Below are positions 16,331 through 25,461 of a stretch of 64,000 nucleotides of DNA, one piece after another. The translations under genes and the position numbers were made by a program. The notes beneath the pieces are model-generated. The model searched no databases and was not told the origin of the DNA. It was given only the letters and a program-made list of their open reading frames with translations. Source of the stretch: Moorena sp. SIOASIH (lineage in GTDB: Bacteria > Cyanobacteriota > Cyanobacteriia > Cyanobacteriales > Coleofasciculaceae); assembly GCF_010671925.1 (NCBI RefSeq), contig NZ_JAAHIH010000001.1:1-64000 (forward strand). The letters run 5' to 3'. How positions within the stretch are numbered: the first letter of the stretch is position 1; each line of letters begins with the position of its first letter.

Positions 16331-18409
16331 ATGGCATCCTCCAATCCCAAACAATCCGGTGTTAATCCTTCGAGCCAAACCCAGTCTGAAACAAAACTTT
16401 CAGATTTCCCGAAAGCTGCTGGGACTAACGCCAAATTAAAAGATCAGGCTCCTCCGGTTAACCCTGTCCAACATAACGAAAACCTACCCCTTTCCTGTGC
16501 CCAAGAACGGGTGAGGCTAACCCTGCCTCAACTTTCAACAGAAATCTATCATCAACTGCGACTCTACACTCTTGCATGGAAAGGTAAACGGGTCAGACCC
16601 AAATCCTTGATCGTGGGCATGAACACCAATGGGTCTAAACAGCCCTTATTCTGGTGCTTGCAGGGGTTTAGAGAACTCAGTCAACTGGCGAAGTATCTAG
16701 GTTTTGACCAGCCTATCTACGGCATGCGCTCGGGGCACCTGATCATGAAATATACCCAAAAGAACATTCAAGCCTTAGCAGCTCACTACCTCGGGGAAAT
16801 CCTAGCCGTGGAGCCAGATGGTCCTTACCTATTGGGAGGAAATTGTCAAAGTGCATCGATCATCTTTGAAATTGCCCAACAACTTATTTCTCAAGGCAAA
16901 ACCGTGACTTTACTTTGTCTGGTCGAAAGATTCATCCCCCGACCCTATCCTGGTCCGATTGCCCTGTTGTTTGGTCGTCAGAGTAAGTTTAACCCCTACA
17001 AATTCTTCCGCAACCCAGAACTAGGCTGGAGCAAATTCTATCCAGGAGAACTCTATGTTGACCTAGTTCCTGGTCGTCATGGGGAGTTCTTCAATGAACC
17101 CAAGATTCAGGTTAATAAACCCAAGATTCAGGTTTTGGTGGAAAAAGTGCAGTATTACATTGAGAAAACTCAGTCACAGCCAACTCCACCCCAGTTGCCC
17201 CTCAATCAGACCAAATATCCCTTACTACCCAACCATGCCTATCGCGCCCAGCTGACGGCTCCCACATCTCTCGTCGCTCTCCCTGGTCAGACTCTGGTAA
17301 TTGAGGTCAAAGTCAAGAATCTCTCCTCCCTGACTTGGCTTGAGACCGCTAAGAGTGGCATCCGAGTCGGGAATCACTGGTTAGATCACAATGGCAAAGT
17401 CCGACAGTGGTCTGATGGCCGAGTAGACTTGGGTTCGGATTTGCCCCCCGACTCAGAAATTGAACTGTTCTTGGAGGTGACCACACCCATGGCTGAGGGT
17501 CACTACTGTTTAGAACTGGATCTGGTGGAAGAGGGGATAACTTGGTTCAAACACAAAGGTTCCAAGACCACAACAGTTCAGGTGAGTGTCAATCCTGACC
17601 CAGACGAGATCACCAAAGAGGAAGCCAATTCTGAGGTCTATCGCCGCCGAGGTGACTCAGCCTTTGAGAAAGGGGATTTCGAAACCGCCATCCTCAACTA
17701 CCAAAACGCCCTTCAACTCTCACCGTCTGGACCAGTTGAAGTTTATAAAAACCTAGGAGATGCTCTGAGCCAGAAACAGAAGTTCTCCGAAGCCATAACT
17801 GCCTATACCGAAGCTCTTAAGTTACAGCCAGATCATGAACAGGTCTATTTTAGGCTGGGTTCGGCTCAGTTGATGCAACAGGATCTAAACGGAGCAATTG
17901 CCAGTTACCAAAAAGGGATTGAGCTGTCTGTCGAACAGGCTTGGATGTACCGAATCCTCGGGCAAGCTTTCCAGTACCAAGGAAACTTAGAGTCGGCGAT
18001 CGCTACCTATACTAAAGCGATCGCATTACAACCAGACCATGCCATCACCTACATCCTATTGGGGAATGCCCACCTTTTAGCTGACCATCTCGAGCTCGCC
18101 ATGGCTAACTATAACAAAGCGATTCAGTTACAGCCAGACCAACCAGGGGCTTATCACTGCTTGGGGAATGCTCAGCTCCAAGCTAAAGATGTAGAAAACG
18201 CGATCGCTTCTTATCACAAAGCCATTGCTTTGAATCCCGAATATTTTCCAGCCTACAAAAGCCTGGGAGACCTGTTCAAGGAGCTTAAGAAATTAGACGA
18301 AGCGATCGCGGCTTACGACAAAGCCCTGAAATTACAGCCGAACAATCGGGATGTGGCTTCCAGTAAAGATAGGCTGATGTGGCGCAAAAAACTCCAGAGT
18401 CGTGCTTAA
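16331..18409 (+). CDS. Thioesterase-like (Cys nucleophile) + Ig-like + seven-TPR protein
   Basis: Three parts are visible in 692 residues. Residues about 88-270 resemble type I thioesterases of NRPS/PKS systems: LFWCLQGFRELSQLAKYL, then GPYLLGGNCQSASIIFEIA. The nucleophile elbow has Cys172 (GGNCQSA) where thioesterases have Ser, and a candidate catalytic His250 in PGRHGEFF. Residues about 305-420 form an Ig-like beta domain often fused to cyanobacterial glycosyltransferases (LPGQTLVIEVKVKN, WLDHNGKVRQW). Residues about 440-690 are seven TPRs. No signal peptide is seen. It lies between a GT4 and a pyruvyltransferase gene, so a role in polysaccharide modification or as a scaffold is inferred. 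No acyl-carrier or synthase gene is nearby, so an ordinary NRPS offloading role is unlikely. Confidence 0.75.
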   Translation: MASSNPKQSGVNPSSQTQSETKLSDFPKAAGTNAKLKDQAPPVNPVQHNENLPLSCAQERVRLTLPQLSTEIYHQLRLYTLAWKGKRVRPKSLIVGMNTNGSKQPLFWCLQGFRELSQLAKYLGFDQPIYGMRSGHLIMKYTQKNIQALAAHYLGEILAVEPDGPYLLGGNCQSASIIFEIAQQLISQGKTVTLLCLVERFIPRPYPGPIALLFGRQSKFNPYKFFRNPELGWSKFYPGELYVDLVPGRHGEFFNEPKIQVNKPKIQVLVEKVQYYIEKTQSQPTPPQLPLNQTKYPLLPNHAYRAQLTAPTSLVALPGQTLVIEVKVKNLSSLTWLETAKSGIRVGNHWLDHNGKVRQWSDGRVDLGSDLPPDSEIELFLEVTTPMAEGHYCLELDLVEEGITWFKHKGSKTTTVQVSVNPDPDEITKEEANSEVYRRRGDSAFEKGDFETAILNYQNALQLSPSGPVEVYKNLGDALSQKQKFSEAITAYTEALKLQPDHEQVYFRLGSAQLMQQDLNGAIASYQKGIELSVEQAWMYRILGQAFQYQGNLESAIATYTKAIALQPDHAITYILLGNAHLLADHLELAMANYNKAIQLQPDQPGAYHCLGNAQLQAKDVENAIASYHKAIALNPEYFPAYKSLGDLFKELKKLDEAIAAYDKALKLQPNNRDVASSKDRLMWRKKLQSRA

Positions 18410-18484
18410 CCCAGGGAGCAATTGGATCTGGCTATAACCTGAGGGGGTGACAATAAGGGTAAAAAGGAAACCGGGTGTAGGGTG

Positions 18485-18860
18485 TGACGCAACAGTGATT
18501 GACTGCTGATGAAGTTGTTTCAGTAGTGCTAAGTCATCAATAATATTAATGCGATCGCTAAACTGTTCTGGGACAACTTTCTTTAAATCCCGTCTCCAAA
18601 ACTTATATGACTGACTCCTGAGCATTTTTCAGCATTCCATCTCCCTCAAAACCCGTAATTTATGGCATCCGATTTTGCTCCTGAGTAGGCTTTAGTTCAA
18701 TTCTAAAATCACCCTCCAGTTCTTCCGGTAACACCATCATCCACTCAATTAGCCTGAATAATCTCATTTTTACTATAACCCCGTTCGGATCTGTATCCAG
18801 TGATTCATAGCTCTGTGACCAGTTAATGTTACCATGAGCTTGGGGGAAAAACCATGCCAT
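18485..18860 (-). pseudogene. Remnant of an Rpn/PD-(D/E)XK nuclease-like protein with internal deletion
   Basis: On the minus strand 18860-18660 reads MAWFFPQAHGNINWSQSYES, the start typical of the cyanobacterial Rpn-family (recombination-promoting nuclease) proteins, followed within ~30 codons by RLFRLIEWMMVLPEELEGDF, which normally lies over 150 residues later. A separate frame (18625-18485) gives VPEQFSDRINIIDDLALLKQ, the usual C-terminus. The nuclease core is missing and the frame is broken. The flanks of the 18410-18954 gap show no other gene. Confidence 0.6.
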
Positions 18861-18954
18861 AAATGGCTCAAAGTAATTATCTCATGAAAATGCTATAGAT
18901 AAATAAAATAAGGCAAGCATTGATTCACCTAATCAATGAAAGGGGATAACAGTA

Positions 18955-19896
18955 ATGAAACTCTTCTACTACCAATACTCACCCAAACGATTCCCTGGTG
19001 GTATCAATAACTTTGGAGATGACCTAAACCCTTGGTTATGGCAACAGTTAATCCCTAACTTACTAGATGACGATGAAAGCACCGCCTTTGTTGGAATCGG
19101 TACCCTCCTAAATAATTTACTCCCCAAGCGTTTACCCAATGCTCGCCGAATCATCATTTTTAGTACCGGAGTCGGTTATGAAAAATTACCAAAACTCCAA
19201 GATTCCTGGACAATTTACTGTGTAAGAGGACCCCTCTCAGCAAAAGCCTTAGACATTTCCCCTCAATTAGCCGTTACCGATGGAGCAGTGCTAGTCAGAC
19301 GACTCTTCCATCCAACCAGTCAAAAAATCCATCAATTTGCCGTTATGCCCCATGCTAAATCTGCCAGATATGGCGGTCAAGCCTGGCATCAAATCTGTGA
19401 ACAAATCGGCTTTAAGTATATTGACCCTCGTTTGCCTGTCGAGCAAGTATTATCTGCTATCAGCAAAACCAACATCTTACTAACAGAAGCCATGCATGGA
19501 GCAATTGTAGCCGATGCCCTACGAATTCCCTGGATTCCCATCTGCACTAATCCAAGTATCTTGGCATTTAAATGGCAGGATTGGTGCTTATCCGTTGGTT
19601 TGAAATACCAACCCCAATATATCATGCCTCTGTGGGATTTATATCCTAGAACAGCACGGGGAATTCGTTCCTCAATCCGTTATGCTAACTTTTGCTTCAA
19701 TTGGCTCAAACAAGATCAGTTGCATTCAGTCAAGACACTTTGGGGTGAAAAACAACAATTAATCGCCACTCAACTATTCAGAATCGCTCAAACTACCTCT
19801 CCCTACTTAAGTAATGATCATCGGATCGAACAACTTACCACTGAATTGGAAGAAAGGTTAGATAAATTGAAATCAAGGATGAATTATCAAAGATGA
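18955..19896 (+). CDS. Polysaccharide pyruvyl transferase (ExoV-like)
   Basis: The 313-residue protein begins with NNFGDDLNPWLWQQLIP, the conserved start of the PS_pyruv_trans family. FVGIGTLLN, STGVGYEK, VRGPLSA and ITDG-like AVTDGAVLV blocks follow, and TEAMHGAIVADALRIPWI near 180 is the C-terminal signature with the conserved His. It would transfer pyruvate from phosphoenolpyruvate as a ketal onto a sugar of an exported polysaccharide. It is the last gene of the + strand glycan island. A coiled tail (EQLTTELEERLDKLK) closes it. Confidence 0.88.
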   Translation: MKLFYYQYSPKRFPGGINNFGDDLNPWLWQQLIPNLLDDDESTAFVGIGTLLNNLLPKRLPNARRIIIFSTGVGYEKLPKLQDSWTIYCVRGPLSAKALDISPQLAVTDGAVLVRRLFHPTSQKIHQFAVMPHAKSARYGGQAWHQICEQIGFKYIDPRLPVEQVLSAISKTNILLTEAMHGAIVADALRIPWIPICTNPSILAFKWQDWCLSVGLKYQPQYIMPLWDLYPRTARGIRSSIRYANFCFNWLKQDQLHSVKTLWGEKQQLIATQLFRIAQTTSPYLSNDHRIEQLTTELEERLDKLKSRMNYQR

Positions 19897-19975
19897 ATTA
19901 TAAATTTTGGGGTTGCTGAACTAAGGAATGGAATAATATAATGGAATAATATAAAGTAACCTTGTATCAGTTATA

Positions 19976-20065
19976 AATTCCCGATTCCCGATTCCCGATT
20001 CCCAATTCCCGATTCCCGATTCCCGATTCCCGATTCCCGATTATTACCGATTCCCGATTCCCCAT
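19976..20065. repeat. Heptamer tandem array (unit GATTCCC)
   Basis: About eleven units of CGATTCC with a few variants (CAATTCC, insertion of TTATTA) fill the space between the convergent pyruvyltransferase and potC genes, ending 2 nt before the potC stop codon. Confidence 0.85.
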
Positions 20066-20067
20066 TA

Positions 20068-20913
20068 TTACCGATTTTCCACACTCCGATAACGGAGCCA
20101 TTCAGCTATAAAAGCAACTGCACCTGATACCAGGATTAGCAAAACACTAAGAGCATTTATATCTGGCTTAACACCAGTGCGGATGCGGCTAAAGATTTCC
20201 ATGGGTAGGGTAGTTGCACCAGTCCCAGCCGTAAAACTAGAAATCAGAAAATCATCCATACTTAGGACAAAAGATAATAAACAACCGGCAATAATCCCTG
20301 GCATCAATTCCGGTAGTAATATTTTTATAAAAGCTTGTAGGGGCGTTGCTCCTAAATCAAGGGCTGCTTCTTCTAGGTGAGGGTCAAGCTGGGTGATACG
20401 GGAGGAAACAACAATGGCAATATAAGCCAAACAGAAAACTATATGAGCTGCTATGATAGTCCACAGACTAAGAGGAATAGCCATAACTGCCAAAAAGATT
20501 AGAGTTGCTACTGCGATCGCAATATCTGGGATAATCAGGGGTAAGTAGGATATCCCTCGATACAAGCGTTTCCCTGGAAACTGGTAACGGGCTAAACCGA
20601 CTGCCATCATGGTACCCAATACCGCAGAAATTCCTACTGCCACTAGCGCTACCGTGAGACTATTGAATAGTGCTGTCCTTACACTCTCGTCCTGCCATAG
20701 TTTTAGGTACCACTTAAAAGTGAATCCCTGCCACTGGGCGCTGTATTTAGAGTCATTGAAGCTATAAAACGTCAGTACCAGCAGGGGTAGGTACATATAA
20801 AAGAACATCACCAGGGAGAAAATACCTTGCCAAGAAACCCGGAGTTTTGGTTGAGAGTTTACCATGTCTAGGGGAAGCTCCTCCTGCTGATGGTAGAGTT
20901 GCTCATTAGTCAT
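20068..20913 (-). CDS. potC: Spermidine/putrescine ABC transporter permease PotC
   Basis: This 281-residue inner-membrane permease has an N-terminal transmembrane helix (IFSLVMFFYMYLPLLVLTFY), five or six helices in all, and the EAA loop EEAALDLGATPLQAFIKILLP near 182-202 that contacts the ATPase. FNDSKYSAQWQGFTFKWY after helix 1 is typical of PotC. It is the last gene of the minus-strand order potA-potD-potB-potC. The polyamine substrate is inferred from the whole set; other small cations are possible. Confidence 0.88.
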   Translation of the reverse strand: MTNEQLYHQQEELPLDMVNSQPKLRVSWQGIFSLVMFFYMYLPLLVLTFYSFNDSKYSAQWQGFTFKWYLKLWQDESVRTALFNSLTVALVAVGISAVLGTMMAVGLARYQFPGKRLYRGISYLPLIIPDIAIAVATLIFLAVMAIPLSLWTIIAAHIVFCLAYIAIVVSSRITQLDPHLEEAALDLGATPLQAFIKILLPELMPGIIAGCLLSFVLSMDDFLISSFTAGTGATTLPMEIFSRIRTGVKPDINALSVLLILVSGAVAFIAEWLRYRSVENR

Positions 20914-21003
20914 TCGTCAATGGTTAATTTTAATGATTAATAGTTAATGGTTAATTAATATCAAGTTTCTAGTTTAAATTTTTCATTTTTATAAATGCAA
21001 CCC

Positions 21004-21238
21004 TATTTCCCTACTCCCTACTCCCTACTCCCTACTCCCTACTCCCTACTCCCTACTCCCTACTCCCTACTCCCTACTCCCTACTCCCTACTCCCTACTC
21101 CCTACTCCCTACTCCCTACTCCCTACTCCCTTTTCCCTTTTCCCTTTTCCCTACTCCCTACTCCCTACTCCCTACTCCCTACTCCCTACTCCCTACTCCC
21201 TACTCCCTACTCCCTTTTCCCTTTTCCCTTTTCCCTTT
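21004..21238. repeat. Heptamer tandem array (CTCCCTA, with CCCTTTT blocks)
   Basis: A 235-bp run of CTCCCTA with two blocks of CCCTTTT units fills the gap between potB and potC. It is open in one frame (a repeated LLPTPYS peptide) but this is a by-product of the repeat. It may affect potC expression because it separates potC from the rest of its operon. Confidence 0.9.
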
Positions 21239-21247
21239 TCTATAGTG

Positions 21248-22162
21248 CTATGGCTGTGCTTTTGGATCACCATACTTAATCAAAAGTGCGATCGCTATAC
21301 TTACCACCAAAATTAACATCATACTCAAAGCTGACCCAAATCCCCAGTTTTGAGTAGCTCCTAAAAACTGGTTATAAATCAATCTTGCTCCAGTCATACT
21401 GGATGCTCCCCCTAGCAATTCCGGATTAACAAAATCCCCTAATCCAGAGATAAATACCAGCAAAGAACCTGCAGCAATTCCTGGTAGAGTTTGGGGTACA
21501 GTTACTTTCCAAAACGTTTGATAGGGATTTGCCCCTAAATCCGCCGCCGCTTCTAACAAACGTTTGTCTAACTTTTCTATAGACGCATAGAGAATCAAGA
21601 CCATATATGGCAGAAAGCTGTAAGCCATGGCAATCAATACAGCAGCACTACGATTGAGCAAATCCAACCCTGGTAGTCCAATACTAGTCAGTACTGTATT
21701 GAGAACCCCAGTCGGTCGCAGAATGGTAATCCAGGCATAAGAACGCAGTAGAGAAGATGTCCATAACGGTAAGATAAAACCCAGCAGCAGTAAATTTTGC
21801 CACCGCTTGGGTGCTAGCTGAGCAATCCAATAAGCCACGGGAAATCCTAGCACAAGACAAATCACAGTGGTTCCCATGGCCAAAAAAAGCGATCGCCCCA
21901 TCACTTGCAAGATTACTGGATCAAATACCCGCAAATAATTATCAATACCAGACGGATTGACCACATCTCCTGGTCTAATGTTGGGTACCAAACTTAGTTC
22001 AAAAATCACTAGGGTTGGCAGCACCAACAACAAAGCTAACCATATACCTGCTGGACTGAGCAATCCTAGGGGTTCTAACCACTGCCATCGTAAGTGTCTC
22101 TTATCTTGCATAACTGGGGATTCAGCAATGTTCTCAGTAACGCTTTCAGTGTTATTTATCAT
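21248..22162 (-). CDS. potB: Spermidine/putrescine ABC transporter permease PotB
   Basis: This 304-residue permease has about six transmembrane helices. The EAA loop [20 protein letters not shown] lies near 208-227, and [18 protein letters not shown] is a conserved PotB/PotH segment. [23 protein letters not shown] near the C-terminus is also characteristic. It pairs with PotC as the heterodimeric channel. It is 275 nt downstream of potD, an unusually long gap for this operon that contains the hairpin at 22203-22227. Confidence 0.88.
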   Translation of the reverse strand: MINNTESVTENIAESPVMQDKRHLRWQWLEPLGLLSPAGIWLALLLVLPTLVIFELSLVPNIRPGDVVNPSGIDNYLRVFDPVILQVMGRSLFLAMGTTVICLVLGFPVAYWIAQLAPKRWQNLLLLGFILPLWTSSLLRSYAWITILRPTGVLNTVLTSIGLPGLDLLNRSAAVLIAMAYSFLPYMVLILYASIEKLDKRLLEAAADLGANPYQTFWKVTVPQTLPGIAAGSLLVFISGLGDFVNPELLGGASSMTGARLIYNQFLGATQNWGFGSALSMMLILVVSIAIALLIKYGDPKAQP

Positions 22163-22202
22163 TAGTTTTTAATCATTATTTATTATTCATTAATCCAAGA
22201 CT

Positions 22203-22227
22203 TATAGCATTTTTTTTTAATGCTATA
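22203..22227. repeat. Short inverted repeat (TATAGCATT / AATGCTATA)
   Basis: Perfect 9-bp arms around a 7-nt T run. The arms resemble the outer arms (TATAGCRNTTT) of the TGAGGTACA elements, so this may be a stripped remnant of the same family. As a stem with a T-rich loop between potD and potB it could influence transcript stability. Confidence 0.55.
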
Positions 22228-22437
22228 TTATGATATCTAGATTTAAAACATTTAAAAATGTGAATGATTATTTAGGATTTTATCACTATAAATTGGAATT
22301 TAATTTGTTCTATTATATAGCATTTTTCAATAGCGTTTCGCTCTTTTTGAGAGGTATTTTGAATGGTATGTTTATTTCTGCATTTCCGTACTAGTTTCCT
22401 AAACTGTAGGGTGTTGAAAAGGGCTAATTCCTAACTC

Positions 22438-23562
22438 CTAACCACTGGTCAACTGAGTCCAGTAGCGGTCATAAACTTCGCTAACCTCGTCAACAGGTGC
22501 AACACCTTCACAAAGTTCTAAGGCTGATTGTTCTGGAAACAAACTTGGATCCTCTTGGATTTCACGGGACAATAGCTTAAAGGCTTTTTGGTTTGGTGTG
22601 GCGAAGCTCAACCGTTCACAAATTTGAGCAGCAACATCTGCTTCTAACATAAAGTTAATCCAAGCGTAGGCACCCTCAAGATTGGGAGCTGTTTTGGGAA
22701 TTGCCAAGGTATCGGTCCACAAGGAAGAACCGCTTTTCGGTAGCACATACTGCAAATCTGGGTTTTCTGCCATGATTTCAGCAGCATCGGAGGAGTAACA
22801 CATCGCAACCCATAAATCCCCACTCAGGATTTGCGATCGCCAAGCATCAGAAGAAAATGAAGCAATACTTGGTTTTAACTCCACCAACGTTTCATAGGCC
22901 TTCTTGATCTCCTGTGGATTGGTAGAGTTGTACGAGTAACCCAACATTTTCAAGGTGGCACCCATCACTTCTCGCACATCGTTGAGCAAAGTCATCCGTC
23001 TCGATAATTTATCTTTATATTGCCAAAGATAGCTCCAATCCTCCGGTACCGTAGATAGTTTTTTGGAGTTGTAAATCAAACCCGTTGTTCCCCAGCTCAG
23101 AGGAATACTGTGCAAATTGTTGGGGTCATATATGGGATTGAGGAACTTAGGAAACAGTCGATTCATTCCGATGATGCGTTCAAAGTCCAGTTTCAGCAAC
23201 ATATCCAACTCCACCATCTTCCGCACCATGTAGTCAGACGGGTAGATAATGCTATAGGCTCCGCCCCCAGAAGCCTGAAGTCGAGCAAGCATAGCTTCGT
23301 TGGAATCAAAGACATCGACTACAGCTTTGATTCCACTTGTTTCGGTAAAGCGGTCTAGTAGCTCATCATCGGTATAGTTAGTCCAAGTGTAGATAAATAG
23401 TTTATTTCTGTCACCTGGTGAAGGAGGTGTTGGTCTGACCTCAGCTAGAGTCCAGCCACATCCAGACAAGGTTAGACCTGATAGGGTAGCGACCGTGGCT
23501 AGCTGTAAAAAGTTGCGCCTTGTAGGGCGTTTTAGTAATGATTGTCGATCCTTAGAAAGCAC
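22438..23562 (-). CDS. potD: Spermidine/putrescine-binding lipoprotein PotD
   Basis: The 374-residue protein has a twin-arginine-like start (RPTRRNFLQLATVATL) running into a lipobox TLSGCG, so it is probably an exported lipoprotein held on the periplasmic side. KLFIYTWTNYTDDELLDRF and FDSNEAMLARLQASGGGAY are the conserved polyamine-binding-protein blocks. SLPLSWGTTGLIYNSKKL-like residues near 165 and the C-terminal LEADVAAQICERL also fit. It delivers polyamine to PotBC. Confidence 0.9.
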   Translation of the reverse strand: MLSKDRQSLLKRPTRRNFLQLATVATLSGLTLSGCGWTLAEVRPTPPSPGDRNKLFIYTWTNYTDDELLDRFTETSGIKAVVDVFDSNEAMLARLQASGGGAYSIIYPSDYMVRKMVELDMLLKLDFERIIGMNRLFPKFLNPIYDPNNLHSIPLSWGTTGLIYNSKKLSTVPEDWSYLWQYKDKLSRRMTLLNDVREVMGATLKMLGYSYNSTNPQEIKKAYETLVELKPSIASFSSDAWRSQILSGDLWVAMCYSSDAAEIMAENPDLQYVLPKSGSSLWTDTLAIPKTAPNLEGAYAWINFMLEADVAAQICERLSFATPNQKAFKLLSREIQEDPSLFPEQSALELCEGVAPVDEVSEVYDRYWTQLTSG

Positions 23563-23783
23563 GATTGAAAAGGTTGAAGGTTGACGTTTGTTTTTGCCCA
23601 GGCGTCCGAAGTAGGGTAGGTTGAAGAAAGTTATTCACAACGGATTACCCATTACCCATTACCCGAAAACGGATAGGATAATTAATCCAGCGGATTTTAT
23701 CTAGTCAACAAATAAAAATCTCTTGCTCTACTCAGCACTATTTTCCAAGGAAACTAGCCTCAAAAACTACCGAAATCCTCAAA

Positions 23784-24923
23784 TTATTCCTCCAACACTC
23801 GACAATCCGTGGGTGCCCAACGAGCATAAATTGTCGTGTGAGGGTCTGGTAACTTGTTATTGGTGTTGGCAAGTATGACTCTAAGACAGTCGCCACTGAG
23901 TAACTCCACCACACATTGAATATGAGTACCCAGGTACATCGCGTGTTTGAGACGTCCTTCAAAGCAATTCATTGTAGTAGTTGGGGGGGAAAGACTCAGG
24001 CGAATTTTCTCTGGTCGTACACCTACTACAATATCCTGAGCATTAGAATTATCCAGGACTTCTCTAACGGATGGAGACTCAACCACAATCTTTATACCAG
24101 TCTTGGTGGTAATTTCGAGTGTGTTGGCATCGGACCGTTGCAGACGACCTTTAAATAAATTGGTATCACCGATAAAGTCCGCCACAAAGGTTGTCCGAGG
24201 ATTTTCATAGATTTCTCTGGGGGAACCAACTTGCTCAATTTTACCTGCACGCATCACAGCGATACGGTCAGAAAGACTCATAGCTTCTTCTTGGTCGTGG
24301 GTCACCATCACAAAGGTTAACCCCAGGTCTTGATGGAGATTTGACAGTTCCACCTGCATCTGTTTGCGCAGCTTGAAATCTAGCGCTCCCAAAGGTTCAT
24401 CCAACAACAGCACCGCTGGTCGATTAACTAATGCTCGGGCTAATGCCACTCGTTGCTGTTGACCCCCAGACAATTGAGGGGGATACCGATTCGCCAATCC
24501 CTCCAGTTTCACTTGTTTGAGGGCTGCTTTGACTCGTTCCTCAACCTCCAATGGGGGTAGCTTTTTTAGCCGTAGACCGAAGGCAATATTTTCCGATACA
24601 CTCAGGTGATTGAATAGAGCATAACTTTGAAAGACAGTATTGACAGGTCGGCGGTGTGGTGGAATATGATTCATCGAGCGTCCCTGAATCATTACCTCCC
24701 CAGCTGAAGGCATCTCAAATCCCGCTACTAAACGCAAGGTTGTAGTCTTGCCACAGCCAGACGGACCAAGAATGCTAAAAAATTCTCCTCGACGGATAGT
24801 TAAGTCAACACCACGAACAACAGTCTCGGTGTCGAACACTTTAAAAACCTTCCGGAGTTCAACATCAAGTTTAGCTGTAGTCGTAGTAGTCGGACGTGGT
24901 TCTTTAACAGTCGTTTGAAACAT
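23784..24923 (-). CDS. potA: Spermidine/putrescine ABC transporter ATP-binding protein PotA
   Basis: Walker A GPSGCGKTTT, the signature LSGGQQQRVALARAL, and Walker B VLLLDEPLGALD are intact. The C-terminal TOBE-like regulatory domain (VGVRPEKIRL and on) is typical of PotA. ATG 24923 gives 379 residues, the usual length. The open frame extends upstream to a TTG at 25022, but that extension has no homology. First gene of the minus-strand pot set. Confidence 0.92.
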   Translation of the reverse strand: MFQTTVKEPRPTTTTTAKLDVELRKVFKVFDTETVVRGVDLTIRRGEFFSILGPSGCGKTTTLRLVAGFEMPSAGEVMIQGRSMNHIPPHRRPVNTVFQSYALFNHLSVSENIAFGLRLKKLPPLEVEERVKAALKQVKLEGLANRYPPQLSGGQQQRVALARALVNRPAVLLLDEPLGALDFKLRKQMQVELSNLHQDLGLTFVMVTHDQEEAMSLSDRIAVMRAGKIEQVGSPREIYENPRTTFVADFIGDTNLFKGRLQRSDANTLEITTKTGIKIVVESPSVREVLDNSNAQDIVVGVRPEKIRLSLSPPTTTMNCFEGRLKHAMYLGTHIQCVVELLSGDCLRVILANTNNKLPDPHTTIYARWAPTDCRVLEE

Positions 24924-25461
24924 GGTGGTTATTTCAGCAGTAGTGATGCCCCCAGAGTCATGCCTCGTCTGTCTGCATCTGTGCAACACGGTTTCTCTCC
25001 TTGGGTTTATTTTATCCTCCAACCTAAAAATACTCCTGCGGTAGCTAAACAGATCTGCACTGATCCAGTAGCTGAGGTGCAGAAGTAAATTGCTGGGTAT
25101 TAGCCGTAACTAGGTATTAAGCTAATGGTAAGAGCTATTAGAACAGGGGCAGATCAGAGCCTCCTTAATCAAGGCTTTGGGGCAGATCTAGGTGAATCAG
25201 TGTGGGCAATCCCAAGGGCATGTTCCAATTCTGCTCACTACACCCGGTCACCCTCAACCCCATACCCAGTGTTAACCGACAAGCTTGGGGCGTGAGTCCT
25301 GTTGTTTTGTTGTCAATTGTCAATCCTTAATTCTTAATTGAAAAGGGGGACTTATTCGGAATTAAAGCCAATAGGTTACTGGGATTGATCACAGACTATT
25401 CGCCTTAATTGCCCAATTCCGTGTTCTCCAAGTCCGATTCCCCATTCTCAGACCTCTGACG
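24924..25461. other. 540-bp divergent intergenic region between potA and PBP2
   Basis: It must hold the promoters of both divergent genes. I see no clear operator, riboswitch or repeat; the sequence is mixed composition with no reading frame supported by homology. Confidence 0.5.

Noticed and set aside
16331-18409. NRPS/PKS cluster indicated by the thioesterase-like domain
   Set aside because: No condensation, adenylation, ketosynthase or carrier domains in the window, and the Ser nucleophile is replaced.
20995-21279. Open frame encoding repeated LLPTPYS
   Set aside because: It is read-through of the CTCCCTA heptamer array with no homology.
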